DNA of 36,033 nt from an uncultured Pelagibacteraceae bacterium (GTDB lineage: Bacteria; Pseudomonadota; Alphaproteobacteria; Pelagibacterales; Pelagibacteraceae). This document shows positions 25,001-36,033 of this stretch, piece after piece (within the stretch, counting starts at the first letter, position 1; every line of letters begins with the position of its first letter). The position numbers were made by a program, and so were the translations under genes. The DNA lies in contig CACGMG010000008.1 in NCBI GenBank assembly GCA_902574045.1, forward strand, positions 1 to 36,033. Reading direction: 5' to 3'. The notes beneath the pieces were generated by a model. That model did not search any database. It was not told the DNA's origin and worked only from the letters and a program-made list of their open reading frames with translations.

Positions 25001-26209
25001 TTGTATTTGAAGAAGACTGATCAAAATATAAACTCAAAAAAAAATCTTAAAAAGATCGATTCCAACGCTATTTTAGTTCTTCAAAATGGTAAGTTCTTTA
25101 AAGGCATAGGTATAGGATATCAGGGAACTGCCACTGGTGAAGTTTGCTTTAACACTTCTATTACTGGATACCAAGAAATTATTTCTGATCCTTCATACGC
25201 AGAACAAATTATCAATTTTACCTTTCCACATGTTGGGAATGTTGGATCAAACAAAGAAGATCATGAGTCAGATAAAATTTGGACCAAAGGAGTAATAATT
25301 AATACTGAAATAACAAGCCCATCCAATTACAGATCTCTGAAACATCTAGATCAATGGCTTAAGCACAATAAAATAGTTGGTATTACTGGTGTGGATACAA
25401 GAAATTTAACAAATTATATCAGAGACAAAGGGGCGCCTAAAGGGACTATATCTTTTTTAAAAAATGGTAAATTTAATATAAAAAAAATTCTTAAAGATAC
25501 TCAAAAATGGAGTGGTTTAAAAAATTTAGATTTGGCAAAACTAGTTACAACCAAAAAAAATTATGTTTGGAAAGATTTAAAGACTTGGAAAAAAGGAAAA
25601 GGATTTGTAAGAAATAAAAAAAAATTATTTCATGTTGTGGCCATAGATTATGGAGTTAAAAAAAATATTCTTAGATACTTTTCAGACTTTAACTGCAAGG
25701 TAACAATAGTCTCTTGTAAAACAAGTGCAGGTGATATTCTGAAGTTGAGACCCAATGGAATCTTCTTATCTAATGGACCTGGAGATCCTGCAGCAACGGG
25801 AAAGTATGCTATTCCGATTATAAAAGACTTTATAAGAAATAATCTTCCTGTGTTTGGAATTTGTTTGGGCCACCAGCTACTTGGTTTAGCTTTAGGAGCC
25901 AAAACCAAAAAAATGGATTTAGGTCATAGGGGTGCTAACCATCCTGTCAAAAATCTTATCAAAGGCAATGTAGAGATAACCAGTCAAAACCATGGATTTG
26001 AAATAGTTAAGAAAAATTTACCAAAAAATATTCAAGTTACACATCAGTCTCTTTTTGATAATAGTATAGAAGGAATTAAACTAAAGTCTAAACCAGTTTT
26101 TTCTGTTCAATATCATCCCGAGTCTAACCCAGGACCACAGGATAGTGTTTATTTATTTGAAGAGTTTATAAAAAATATGAAAAAAAATGCCAAAAAGAAA
26201 AGATATTAA
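25001..26209 (+). CDS. carA: Carbamoyl-phosphate synthase small subunit (glutaminase)
   Basis: CarA hydrolyses glutamine and passes ammonia to CarB for carbamoyl phosphate, used in arginine and pyrimidine synthesis. The 402-aa product has the CarA N-domain ([63 protein letters not shown]) and a class I glutamine amidotransferase domain with LSNGPGDP, the nucleophile loop [15 protein letters not shown], and the histidine-glutamate pair in [10 protein letters not shown]. No in-frame ATG exists between the promoter and the first conserved block, so the start is TTG 25001 or TTG 25007; I keep 25001. The 3' end overlaps carB by 23 bases. Fully intact motifs. Confidence 0.95.
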   Translation: MYLKKTDQNINSKKNLKKIDSNAILVLQNGKFFKGIGIGYQGTATGEVCFNTSITGYQEIISDPSYAEQIINFTFPHVGNVGSNKEDHESDKIWTKGVIINTEITSPSNYRSLKHLDQWLKHNKIVGITGVDTRNLTNYIRDKGAPKGTISFLKNGKFNIKKILKDTQKWSGLKNLDLAKLVTTKKNYVWKDLKTWKKGKGFVRNKKKLFHVVAIDYGVKKNILRYFSDFNCKVTIVSCKTSAGDILKLRPNGIFLSNGPGDPAATGKYAIPIIKDFIRNNLPVFGICLGHQLLGLALGAKTKKMDLGHRGANHPVKNLIKGNVEITSQNHGFEIVKKNLPKNIQVTHQSLFDNSIEGIKLKSKPVFSVQYHPESNPGPQDSVYLFEEFIKNMKKNAKKKRY

Positions 26210-29200
26210 AAAAATTTTAGTTGTTGGTGCTGGCCCAATTATTATTGGTCAAGCGTGCGAATTTGATTATTCAGGAACTCAGGCATGCAAAGCATTAAAA
26301 GATGAGGGTTATAAAGTAGTTTTAATTAATTCCAATCCAGCAACGATAATGACTGATCCGGATGTAGCTGATAAGACTTACATTGAGCCAATCACTATAG
26401 AGGTGCTAGAAAAAATTTTAGTAAAAGAAAAGCCTGACGCTATTCTTCCAACTATGGGGGGTCAAACTGCCTTGAATTTAGCAATGGAGGCTGAAAAAAA
26501 AGGTATTCTTAGAAAATATAAAATCGAACTTATTGGCGCTAATTCAAAAGCAATTTCAAACGCAGAGGATAGAAAAAAATTTAGGAAAAATATGCTAGAA
26601 ATAGGTTTAGATTTACCTAAATCGAAAATTGTAAATAATTTTAGTCAAGCTTCAAAAGTTTTAACACAAATTGGTCTTCCGGCTATAATAAGGCCAGCCT
26701 TTACACTTGGGGGTCTTGGAGGAGGCATAGCAAAAAGTAAAAAAGATTTTTTTAAGATAGTGAAAAATGGTCTTAATGAGTCTCCAGTAAATCAAATATT
26801 AGTCGAAGAATGTTTAGAAGGATGGAAAGAATTTGAGATGGAGGTTGTAAGAGATAAAAAAGATAATTGTATTATAATATGCTCCATTGAAAATGTCGAT
26901 CCTATGGGAATTCACACGGGGGACTCGGTAACAGTTGCACCTGCTTTAACTCTAACTGATAAAGAATATCAGGTGATGAGAAATGCTTCGATTGCTTGTT
27001 TGAGAAAAATTGGAGTAGAAACTGGAGGCTCTAACGTACAATTTGCCATAAATCCGAAAGATGGAAGAATGGTTATAATAGAAATGAACCCTAGGGTTTC
27101 TAGATCTTCAGCTTTAGCTTCAAAAGCTACAGGATTTCCAATTGCTAAGGTCGCCGCTAAACTTGCGGTAGGTTATACTTTAGATGAATTAAAAAATGAG
27201 ATAACAAAAGTTACTCCTGCATCCTTTGAACCAACAATTGACTATATAGTAACCAAGATACCAAGATTTACCTTTGAAAAATTTTCAACATCAGAACCAG
27301 TTTTAGGGACTTCAATGAAATCAGTAGGGGAAGCAATGGCAATAGGTAGAAACTTCAAAGAGTCGTTACAAAAAGCTTTGGTTTCACTTGAGACAGGTTT
27401 CTTGGGAGTCGATCAAATTTTTAATTTAAAAGCTAAACAAATCGAAAAAAAACTAAAAGAAAATATACCTAATAAAATCTTGCTAATTGGAGAAGCTTTT
27501 AGAAAAAATATAAATATTAAAAAGATACATAAATTCTCTAAAATCGATCCTTGGTTCCTAAATCAGATAAAAGATATTGTAGATAATGAAAATAGGATCA
27601 AAAAAAAAGGCCTGCCTAAAACCTATAACGAATTTAACTACATAAAATCAATTGGCTTTACAGATAAAAAACTATCTAGACTAACTAATACTTCTGAAAA
27701 CATTGTTAGAAAAAAAAGATCTGCATTAAAAATTTTCCCTGTTTTTAAAAAAGTAGATACCTGTGCATCTGAATTTAAATCATTTACTCCGTACATGTAT
27801 TCCACATATCAAAGAAATTTTTCTATAGATACTGAATGTGAGGCCAAACCTTCAAGTAGAAAAAAAATTATAATTCTGGGTGGAGGACCTAATAGAATAG
27901 GTCAAGGAATTGAATTCGATTATTGCTGTTGTCAAGCAAGTTTCGCATTAAAAAAAGCTGGATTTGAAACAATCATGGTTAATTGTAATCCAGAGACAGT
28001 TTCGACAGATTATGATACTAGCGATAGATTGTATTTTGAACCATTAATAGAAGAATTTGTATTTAATATTATTAAAAAAGAGCAAACAAAAGGAAACTTA
28101 ATTGGAGTGATAGCTCAATTTGGAGGTCAGACTCCTATAAAGTTAGCGAAATTTTTGCATGAAAATAAACTTCCGATATTAGGTACACAATATTCATCGA
28201 TAGATTTAGCTGAGGACAGGGATAGATTTAGAAATATTCTTAATAAGTTAAAATTAAAACAGGCGGAAAGTGGCATGGCTAAAACTTTTCCTCAAGCATT
28301 AAAAATAGCAGAAAAAATAGGTTTGCCATTAATGGTAAGGCCATCGTATGTTTTGGGCGGAAGAGCAATGGAAATTGTTCATGAAAGAAAACAGCTTAGA
28401 AATTTTGTTCAAGAAGCATTTAAAGTTGCAGAAAAAAATCCTATTTTAATTGATAAATTTATAGACAACGCAATGGAAGTAGATGTTGATGCCTTGTCGG
28501 ATGGAAAAGAAGTTTTTGTTGCTGGTGTTATGCAACACATTGAAGAAGCTGGTATTCATTCGGGTGACTCTGCTTGTAGTTTGCCCCCAGTTTCTATCAA
28601 ACCTTTTTTGATTAAAGAAATTGAAAATCAAACAAAAATGCTAGCTTTGGCCTTAAAAGTAAAAGGTTTTATGAATGTACAATTTGCAATTAAAAAAGAT
28701 GAAATTTTTGTAATTGAAGTTAATCCCAGAGCAAGCAGAACAGTTCCTTTTGTGTCAAAAGCTAAAAATTTACCTTTGGCTAAAATTGCGTCCAGAATTA
28801 TGACTGGTGAAAAATTATCTAAATTTAATTTAAGAAGCAAAACGAAAAAGATGTTTGCAGTTAAAGAAGCTGTTTTTCCTTTTAATAAATTTCCAAATAG
28901 CGATCTTCTTCTGGGTCCTGAAATGAAATCTACAGGTGAAGTGATGGGGTTTGATGAAAATTTTGGAATGGCATTTGCTAAAAGTCAAATTGCTGCTTCT
29001 AACTCTCTTCCAACTGAGGGTTTAGCGTTTATCTCTTTAAAAAACAGTCATAAAGAGGAAGGGGTAGCTTTGGCGAAACAATTATCTAAATTAAATTTTC
29101 AGTTATGTGGTACAGGTGGTACAGCAGATTTTATCAACAGGCACGGTATAAAGTGTAAAAAAATAAATAAAGTCAACCAAGGATCTCCTCATATTGTTGA

Positions 29201-29411
29201 TGTATTAAACGCAAAAAAAATTGCTTTAGTAATAAATACTGGTGGTGGTAATAGTGAAAAACAACTTAACGATGCTTTAGCGTTAAGAAGAGCTACTTTA
29301 GCAAATAAAGTTCCATATTGTACAAATATGTCGACCGCCCAGGTCTGTATTGAAGGTATAAAATCTCTTAAAAATAAAAAAATTAAAGTGATATCTTTAC
29401 AAGATATTTAA
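26187..29411 (+). CDS. carB: Carbamoyl-phosphate synthase large subunit
   Basis: CarB makes carbamoyl phosphate from bicarbonate, ammonia and two ATP. The 1074-aa length equals the family norm (E. coli 1073). It has two homologous ATP-grasp halves: the first opens [19 protein letters not shown] with [12 protein letters not shown] and [18 protein letters not shown], the second opens [19 protein letters not shown] with [11 protein letters not shown] and [17 protein letters not shown] methylglyoxal-synthase-like regulatory domain ends the protein (about 940-1074, [15 protein letters not shown]). The ATG (26187) lies inside the end of carA, so translation is coupled and subunit ratio is likely fixed. 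Four bases separate its stop from the convergent oxygenase gene. Confidence 0.98.
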   Translation: MPKRKDIKKILVVGAGPIIIGQACEFDYSGTQACKALKDEGYKVVLINSNPATIMTDPDVADKTYIEPITIEVLEKILVKEKPDAILPTMGGQTALNLAMEAEKKGILRKYKIELIGANSKAISNAEDRKKFRKNMLEIGLDLPKSKIVNNFSQASKVLTQIGLPAIIRPAFTLGGLGGGIAKSKKDFFKIVKNGLNESPVNQILVEECLEGWKEFEMEVVRDKKDNCIIICSIENVDPMGIHTGDSVTVAPALTLTDKEYQVMRNASIACLRKIGVETGGSNVQFAINPKDGRMVIIEMNPRVSRSSALASKATGFPIAKVAAKLAVGYTLDELKNEITKVTPASFEPTIDYIVTKIPRFTFEKFSTSEPVLGTSMKSVGEAMAIGRNFKESLQKALVSLETGFLGVDQIFNLKAKQIEKKLKENIPNKILLIGEAFRKNINIKKIHKFSKIDPWFLNQIKDIVDNENRIKKKGLPKTYNEFNYIKSIGFTDKKLSRLTNTSENIVRKKRSALKIFPVFKKVDTCASEFKSFTPYMYSTYQRNFSIDTECEAKPSSRKKIIILGGGPNRIGQGIEFDYCCCQASFALKKAGFETIMVNCNPETVSTDYDTSDRLYFEPLIEEFVFNIIKKEQTKGNLIGVIAQFGGQTPIKLAKFLHENKLPILGTQYSSIDLAEDRDRFRNILNKLKLKQAESGMAKTFPQALKIAEKIGLPLMVRPSYVLGGRAMEIVHERKQLRNFVQEAFKVAEKNPILIDKFIDNAMEVDVDALSDGKEVFVAGVMQHIEEAGIHSGDSACSLPPVSIKPFLIKEIENQTKMLALALKVKGFMNVQFAIKKDEIFVIEVNPRASRTVPFVSKAKNLPLAKIASRIMTGEKLSKFNLRSKTKKMFAVKEAVFPFNKFPNSDLLLGPEMKSTGEVMGFDENFGMAFAKSQIAASNSLPTEGLAFISLKNSHKEEGVALAKQLSKLNFQLCGTGGTADFINRHGIKCKKINKVNQGSPHIVDVLNAKKIALVINTGGGNSEKQLNDALALRRATLANKVPYCTNMSTAQVCIEGIKSLKNKKIKVISLQDI

Positions 29412-29415
29412 AGTA

Positions 29416-30078
29416 TTATTGTACTTTCCAATCAGTCTCAAATGTTACATAGTTTATTTGTATACATCTTCTTTCTTTTTTAATCTCTTTTTTTTCCATA
29501 CCATGCCAGGAGTTCGGACCACTGGTGAAGAAATAACCATAATTGTGTTTATAAGGAACTGTTTTGACTTTAATTAATTTATTATCATAAAAGTCTGTTC
29601 CTAAATTCTCAGACTCATTATGAGGATTTATAAAGACAATTGATGACATTAGTTTTTCTTTTATATCACAATGCGGTTTGAGCCAAAAACCCTCTCTGTC
29701 GCAAATAATTTCTAATCTCACAAAAGAATTACTTAGATCTTTTTCTATTAAGGTACCTATTTTTTTATAGACACTAGGGGACCTTAGCTCCTCAATAAAA
29801 TTTGTGAGGTGAGGAAATTGAGCTGCATTTTCTTTAGTAACGTAACATCTTAACTTTTTAGCTTTACCGCCATCTTTAATTCCTTCGCGAAAAGTTCCTT
29901 CTCCACCGTCTAATGCTCTAGTGCCGTCATAAATAAGATTTTTTTTTTTAGGATCAACTACATCAGCTTTAGCTATTTCTTCGATAGCATTTTCTGTTAA
30001 AGGTTGATTTATTTCAAAATGCTTAAATGGATTTGTAAACAATTTTGTTCTAGCTTCTAAGGATTTAAATAATTCCAT
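29416..30078 (-). CDS. 2-oxoglutarate/Fe(II)-dependent oxygenase-like protein of unknown substrate
   Basis: The 220-aa protein shows the double-stranded beta-helix metal motif of 2OG-Fe(II) oxygenases: H136-x-D138 in KPHCDIKEK, the distal H192 in NSWHGMEKK, and an arginine (R203 or R204) in KERRCIQINYV at the usual distance for binding 2-oxoglutarate. The stretch SSIVFINP between them fits a core strand. It most resembles prolyl-4-hydroxylase-like small oxygenases, but I cannot name a substrate. There is no signal peptide, so it is likely cytosolic. Its ATG (30076-30078) overlaps the end of the upstream ELM1-family gene by 14 bases, so the two are translated together and may act on a common target. 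The 3' end is 4 bases from the carB stop. Confidence 0.75.
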   Translation of the reverse strand: MELFKSLEARTKLFTNPFKHFEINQPLTENAIEEIAKADVVDPKKKNLIYDGTRALDGGEGTFREGIKDGGKAKKLRCYVTKENAAQFPHLTNFIEELRSPSVYKKIGTLIEKDLSNSFVRLEIICDREGFWLKPHCDIKEKLMSSIVFINPHNESENLGTDFYDNKLIKVKTVPYKHNYGYFFTSGPNSWHGMEKKEIKKERRCIQINYVTFETDWKVQ

Positions 30079-31015
30079 TTTTTTTCATTTGTTCTTTTAT
30101 CAAAGGTGCAATTCTGTTTACTTCATCTAACTTATCATAGCTCCAACTGTCAATACTATCATTAAGTTCTTTTAATATTCCAAGCTTTTTGAACTGAGAG
30201 AAAAAACTATTAAATCTTCTTATACTTTTAGTGGGTTTCATCATGACAGTATAAACTGGCTTTCCAGTAACAGCAGCTTCAGAAATCATTGAAGTGGAGT
30301 CACAAGTTACAATTATATAATCTGCTTGAGCTAATGAGCTTAAATAAGCTTTTTTATCTATTTTTTTTATTACAAGATGATTTATGCTAAAAGTATTAAA
30401 TGCTTTTTTAATCACGTTTTCAGGAGTCCTATATGAAGGTATTACTAAAATTTTATATTTATCTGGAGTAAATAATGTTTTTATTTTGTTAAAAAGAAAA
30501 TGGACTTGTTCATCTGAGTAATTATAGTATTTATTTGGTCCACCTAAAATAAAAGATACAATCTTTTTTTTACCTTTATCTAATTCAAGATATTTGGAGT
30601 TATTAAAAATCTCTTTTTTAGTTAGATAGTGTATCGAGCCTCTAGTCGTTAAAACGTTTTCTCCATTTATTCCATCATGATCAGGACTTATAATAAGATC
30701 AAAATGTTTATATGAGACTTTTGGGTCTTGTATATGAATATTAAATATTTGGTTTTTAAGTCTTTTTTTTAAAGCAATGGATGGAATTACACTTTTTCTT
30801 CCACAAGAAATAACTATTTTACTATCACAAACAAACTTTTCTGTTAATAAGTTTTCAGAGATAGGGGTAAATTTTGGAGGAATAAAATTCCATATAGGTT
30901 TTAACTTAATATTTTGATGCTTGAAGTTTAATTTTAATGCCTTAGCTAAGCCTTCAACTTGGCTTACCATACCATGCATTCCTTGTGTCAAAAGAAGGGC
31001 TTTTAATTCTAACAT
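30065..31015 (-). CDS. ELM1-family (DUF1022) GT-B-like protein
   Basis: This 316-aa protein matches the ELM1/DUF1022 family, named after a plant mitochondrial fission factor and common in Alphaproteobacteria. Visible family features are the N-terminal LLTQGMHGMVSQVEGLAKAL, the ISCGRKSVIPSIAL loop, HIQDPKVSYKHFDLIISPDHD, the central FILGGPNKYY glycine loop that opens the second Rossmann half, and a C-terminal TCDSTSMISEAAVTGKPVYT segment that resembles the donor-site loop of GT-B glycosyltransferases such as MurG. The bacterial function is not established; a glycosyltransferase-like role at the membrane is an inference from the fold. It starts 24 bases from the divergent trxB and overlaps the oxygenase gene by 14 bases. 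Confidence 0.85.
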   Translation of the reverse strand: MLELKALLLTQGMHGMVSQVEGLAKALKLNFKHQNIKLKPIWNFIPPKFTPISENLLTEKFVCDSKIVISCGRKSVIPSIALKKRLKNQIFNIHIQDPKVSYKHFDLIISPDHDGINGENVLTTRGSIHYLTKKEIFNNSKYLELDKGKKKIVSFILGGPNKYYNYSDEQVHFLFNKIKTLFTPDKYKILVIPSYRTPENVIKKAFNTFSINHLVIKKIDKKAYLSSLAQADYIIVTCDSTSMISEAAVTGKPVYTVMMKPTKSIRRFNSFFSQFKKLGILKELNDSIDSWSYDKLDEVNRIAPLIKEQMKKNGII

Positions 31016-31039
31016 TAGTTACTATATAAACAATTCATT

Positions 31040-31987
31040 ATGAATAATAAATCAACTAAACATACAAAAGTGTTGATTATTGGATCAGGACCAGCTGGAT
31101 ATACAGCTGCTATATACGCCGCAAGAGCTTTACTTAAACCAATATTGGTATTTGGATCAGAACCAGGTGGTCAATTAACAACAACTACTGATGTTGAAAA
31201 TTTTCCTGGTTTCGCAAAAGTTGTTCAAGGGCCTTGGTTGATGGAAGAGATGAAAGGACAAGCAGCCGCGGTGGGAACAGAGATGATACAAGATCACATA
31301 AACAAAGTTGATTTATCAAACAAACCATTTGTTGCGACTAGTGATAGCGGACAAATATTTACAGCCGACTCAATAATAGTTTCAACTGGGGCACAAGCTA
31401 GATGGTTAAATCTTGAGTCTGAAAAAAAATTTCGAGGATTTGGTGTTTCTGCATGTGCAACTTGTGACGGTTTTTTCTTTAAAGACAAAGAAGTAGCGGT
31501 AGTTGGTGGTGGAAATGCTGCCGTGGAGGAGGCAATGTTCTTAACAAAGTTTGCATCGAAAGTTCATTTGATACATAGAAGAGACAAGCTAAGAGCAGAA
31601 AAATTACTCCAGGAAAAATTAAAAGCTAATAAAAAAATTTCAATTATTTGGGATAGTGTAGTCGAAGAAGTTTTAGGAGAAGATGAACCTAAATCTGTAA
31701 ATGCTATTAAGTTAAAAAATGTAAAAACAAATAGATCTTCAGAATTAAAGGTAGATGGTTTATTTATAGCGATAGGTCACGATCCAGCTACTTCATTGTT
31801 TAAAGATCAACTAAAGATGGATAATGAAGGATACTTAGTAACAAAACCAGACTCAACTATAACAAACATACCTGGAGTATTCGCGGCTGGTGATGTTAAG
31901 GATAAAATTTTCAGACAAGCAGTAACTGCGGCAGGAATGGGATGCATGGCAGCTCTTGAGGCTGAAAAGCATTTGTCAGAAAAGTAA
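31040..31987 (+). CDS. trxB: Thioredoxin reductase
   Basis: TrxB passes electrons from NADPH through FAD and a redox disulfide to thioredoxin in the cytoplasm. The 315-aa protein (E. coli 321) has the FAD-binding IIGSGPAGYTAAIYAARA, GGQLTTTTDVENFPGF, the active-site disulfide C139-A-T-C142 with DG following, the NADPH-binding VVGGGNAAVEEA and HRRDKLRA, and the C-terminal FAAGDVKD with RQAVTAAGMGCMAALEAE. All are intact. The ATG (31040) sits only 24 bases from the start codon of the divergent ELM1 gene, so its promoter must lie partly in that gene or the transcript has almost no leader. The next gene begins two bases after its stop. Confidence 0.97.
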   Translation: MNNKSTKHTKVLIIGSGPAGYTAAIYAARALLKPILVFGSEPGGQLTTTTDVENFPGFAKVVQGPWLMEEMKGQAAAVGTEMIQDHINKVDLSNKPFVATSDSGQIFTADSIIVSTGAQARWLNLESEKKFRGFGVSACATCDGFFFKDKEVAVVGGGNAAVEEAMFLTKFASKVHLIHRRDKLRAEKLLQEKLKANKKISIIWDSVVEEVLGEDEPKSVNAIKLKNVKTNRSSELKVDGLFIAIGHDPATSLFKDQLKMDNEGYLVTKPDSTITNIPGVFAAGDVKDKIFRQAVTAAGMGCMAALEAEKHLSEK

Positions 31988-31989
31988 TA

Positions 31990-34134
<2,145 letters not shown>

Positions 34135-34162
34135 GTTTTTTTTAAATTATTAATAACACATA

Positions 34163-36033
34163 ATGCAAAATACTTATCAAGAAAAAATACTAGATATAGA
34201 GACTACTAACAACTCAATTAAAAAGAAGTTGGAGGGTGGCATAAAGTTTAAAATTAAAAGTGATTTTCAACCAGCTGGTGATCAACCACAAGCCATTAAG
34301 TCTATAACCCAAAATATTAAAAATAAAAAAAATGAGCAAGTTTTACTTGGTGTTACAGGCTCAGGGAAAACATTCACGATGGCAAAAGTTATAGAGGCGA
34401 CTAATAGGCCTGCTTTAGTCCTGGCTCCAAACAAAACTTTAGCCGCTCAGCTATATGGAGAGTTTAAAAGTTTTTTTCCAAATAATGCTGTTGAATATTT
34501 TGTTTCTTACTATGACTACTATACTCCAGAAGCATATGTTCCGAGATCTGATACTTATATTGAAAAAGAAGCTTCTATAAATGAGCAAATAGATAGAATG
34601 AGGCATTCTGCAACTCGTTCTTTGCTTGAAAGAGACGATGTGATTATCGTTGCTAGTGTTTCATGTATTTACGGGCTTGGCTCTGTAGAGGCTTACAGCA
34701 AAATGACAATAACCTTAAAAAAAAATAATGATTATGAAAGAGATCAATTAATAAGAACTTTTATTACACTCCAGTATAAACGTAATGATCAAAATTTTTT
34801 TAGGGGGACTTTTAGAGTTAGAGGTGAAAATTTAGAGATTTTTCCATCTCACTTAGAGGATAGAGCATGGCGACTAAGTTTTAATTTTAACAAGCTAGAA
34901 AAAATTGAAGAATTTGATCCTTTGACTGGAGACAAAACTAACGATTATTCTATAATAAAAATATATGCAAACAGTCACTACATAACTCCGAAACCAACTA
35001 TGGAGCAAGCAATAAGACAAATTAAATCTGAATTAGCAGAGACATTAAAAAAACATCGTGCTGATAACAAATTACTAGAAGAACAAAGATTAAGAGAGAG
35101 AACTAAGTTTGATTTAGAGATGATTGAAGCTACAGGAACCTGCGCAGGTATTGAAAATTATTCTAGATTTTTATCTGGAAGAAAGGCAGGAGAACCCCCT
35201 CCAACATTGTTTGAATATTTTCCGGATAACACAATTATATTTGTAGACGAAAGTCATGTTACTGTTCCTCAACTAAATGGAATGTATAAAGGAGACCGTA
35301 CTAGAAAAAGCACTTTGGCTGAATACGGTTTTAGACTTCCATCTTGTATGGATAATAGGCCTCTGAAGTTTGAAGAATGGGATATGATGAGAACTCAAAC
35401 TATTTTTGTATCAGCTACCCCGGGTCCGTGGGAATTAAAACAAACTAAAAATAAACATATTGATCAAATCATAAGACCAACTGGTTTAATTGATCCACCT
35501 GTTGAGATAAGACCAGCAAAAACACAAGTTGATGATTTAATGCATGAAGCAGCTAAAGTAATTGGAAAAGGTTACAGAGTTTTAGCAACAACTTTAACAA
35601 AAAAAATGGCTGAGGATTTGACTGAATATCTTCATGAAAACGGTCTTAAAGTTAGGTATATGCATTCAGACATTGACACTTTAGAAAGAATAGAAATTAT
35701 AAGAGATTTAAGATTAGGAGTGTTTGATATTTTAGTAGGAATAAATCTTTTAAGAGAAGGATTAGATATACCGGAGTGTGGCTTAGTAGGAATTCTCGAT
35801 GCTGACAAAGAAGGTTTTTTAAGATCAGAAACATCCTTAATTCAAACCATTGGTAGAGCAGCCAGAAACATAGATGGAAAAGTTATTCTATATGCTGATA
35901 AAGTTACAAAAAGTATAAATAAAGCAATTAAAGAAACCGACCGTAGAAGGTCAAAACAATTAGAATATAATAAAAAAAATAATATAACTGCTGAGTCGAT
36001 AAAAAAAGAAATCGGAGACATCTTAGAGTCTGT
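34163..36033 (+). CDS. uvrB: UvrB, excinuclease ABC subunit B (C-terminus cut by window edge)
   Basis: UvrB verifies DNA damage in nucleotide excision repair and recruits UvrC. From ATG 34163 the frame stays open for 623 codons to the window end (family about 660-720). Visible features: [11 protein letters not shown], Walker [24 protein letters not shown], the beta-hairpin region with [20 protein letters not shown] and [19 protein letters not shown], the Walker [48 protein letters not shown] and the arginine-finger motif QTIGRAARN. About 22 extra residues precede the first conserved block; they start just downstream of the promoter. The C-terminal UvrC-binding helix pair is outside the window. 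Confidence 0.97.
   Translation, partial: MQNTYQEKILDIETTNNSIKKKLEGGIKFKIKSDFQPAGDQPQAIKSITQNIKNKKNEQVLLGVTGSGKTFTMAKVIEATNRPALVLAPNKTLAAQLYGEFKSFFPNNAVEYFVSYYDYYTPEAYVPRSDTYIEKEASINEQIDRMRHSATRSLLERDDVIIVASVSCIYGLGSVEAYSKMTITLKKNNDYERDQLIRTFITLQYKRNDQNFFRGTFRVRGENLEIFPSHLEDRAWRLSFNFNKLEKIEEFDPLTGDKTNDYSIIKIYANSHYITPKPTMEQAIRQIKSELAETLKKHRADNKLLEEQRLRERTKFDLEMIEATGTCAGIENYSRFLSGRKAGEPPPTLFEYFPDNTIIFVDESHVTVPQLNGMYKGDRTRKSTLAEYGFRLPSCMDNRPLKFEEWDMMRTQTIFVSATPGPWELKQTKNKHIDQIIRPTGLIDPPVEIRPAKTQVDDLMHEAAKVIGKGYRVLATTLTKKMAEDLTEYLHENGLKVRYMHSDIDTLERIEIIRDLRLGVFDILVGINLLREGLDIPECGLVGILDADKEGFLRSETSLIQTIGRAARNIDGKVILYADKVTKSINKAIKETDRRRSKQLEYNKKNNITAESIKKEIGDILES

Overview
The window is a dense, strongly AT-rich bacterial chromosome segment that reads as a streamlined alphaproteobacterium, most like the SAR11/Pelagibacterales group. 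I infer this from the Lys/Asn/Ile-rich proteins, near-zero intergenic space, a MurE with the DNPR motif (meso-diaminopimelate, so Gram-negative peptidoglycan), an ELM1/DUF1022 protein, and LpxC plus Mla proteins (an outer membrane with lipid A machinery). Nothing here looks mobile: I found no insertion sequence, integrase, CRISPR array or prophage gene.

Region 1 (1-17878, all minus strand, read right to left) is a complete division and cell wall (dcw) cluster: mraZ, ftsZ, rsmH, ftsL, ftsI, a fused murE-murF, mraY, murD, ftsW, murG, murC, murB, ddl, ftsQ, ftsA, then lpxC running off the left edge. Most neighbours overlap by 4-26 bases, so it looks like one translationally coupled operon. It makes lipid II from UDP-MurNAc (MurC/D/E/F, MraY, MurG), flips and polymerises it (FtsW, FtsI) and builds the divisome (FtsZ, FtsA, FtsQ, FtsL). 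Two layout features stand out: ftsZ sits second, directly after mraZ, instead of after ftsA; and the ftsA product keeps a membrane-targeting tail but has lost recognisable ATP-binding motifs. A sigma70-type promoter with three TGGG boxes at 10-bp spacing lies just upstream of mraZ and looks like a MraZ autoregulatory operator.

Region 2 (18011-20670) holds RNase P RNA (rnpB) and an AmpD-type amidase on the minus strand, then mlaA and mlaC (outer-membrane lipid asymmetry) on the plus strand, and a CAU-anticodon tRNA on the minus strand.

Region 3 (20697-24876, minus) is a macromolecular-synthesis block: yqeY, dnaG, rpoD. Region 4 (24930-29411, plus) is carA-carB with its own clear promoter. Region 5 (29416-34121) contains a less-characterised pair on the minus strand (an ELM1-family GT-B-like protein overlapping a 2-oxoglutarate/Fe(II) oxygenase-like protein), then trxB and a J1-crystallin-like ADP-ribosylglycohydrolase homologue on the plus strand, and an aspartate aminotransferase on the minus strand. 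uvrB starts at 34163 and leaves the right edge.

Most of the window is core housekeeping DNA. The best leads are the degenerate FtsA, the moved ftsZ with a MraZ operator, the RNase P RNA that seems to lack the GGU tRNA-CCA contact, the ELM1/oxygenase pair, and the J1-like protein with replaced metal ligands. All calls were made by eye, without database searches.
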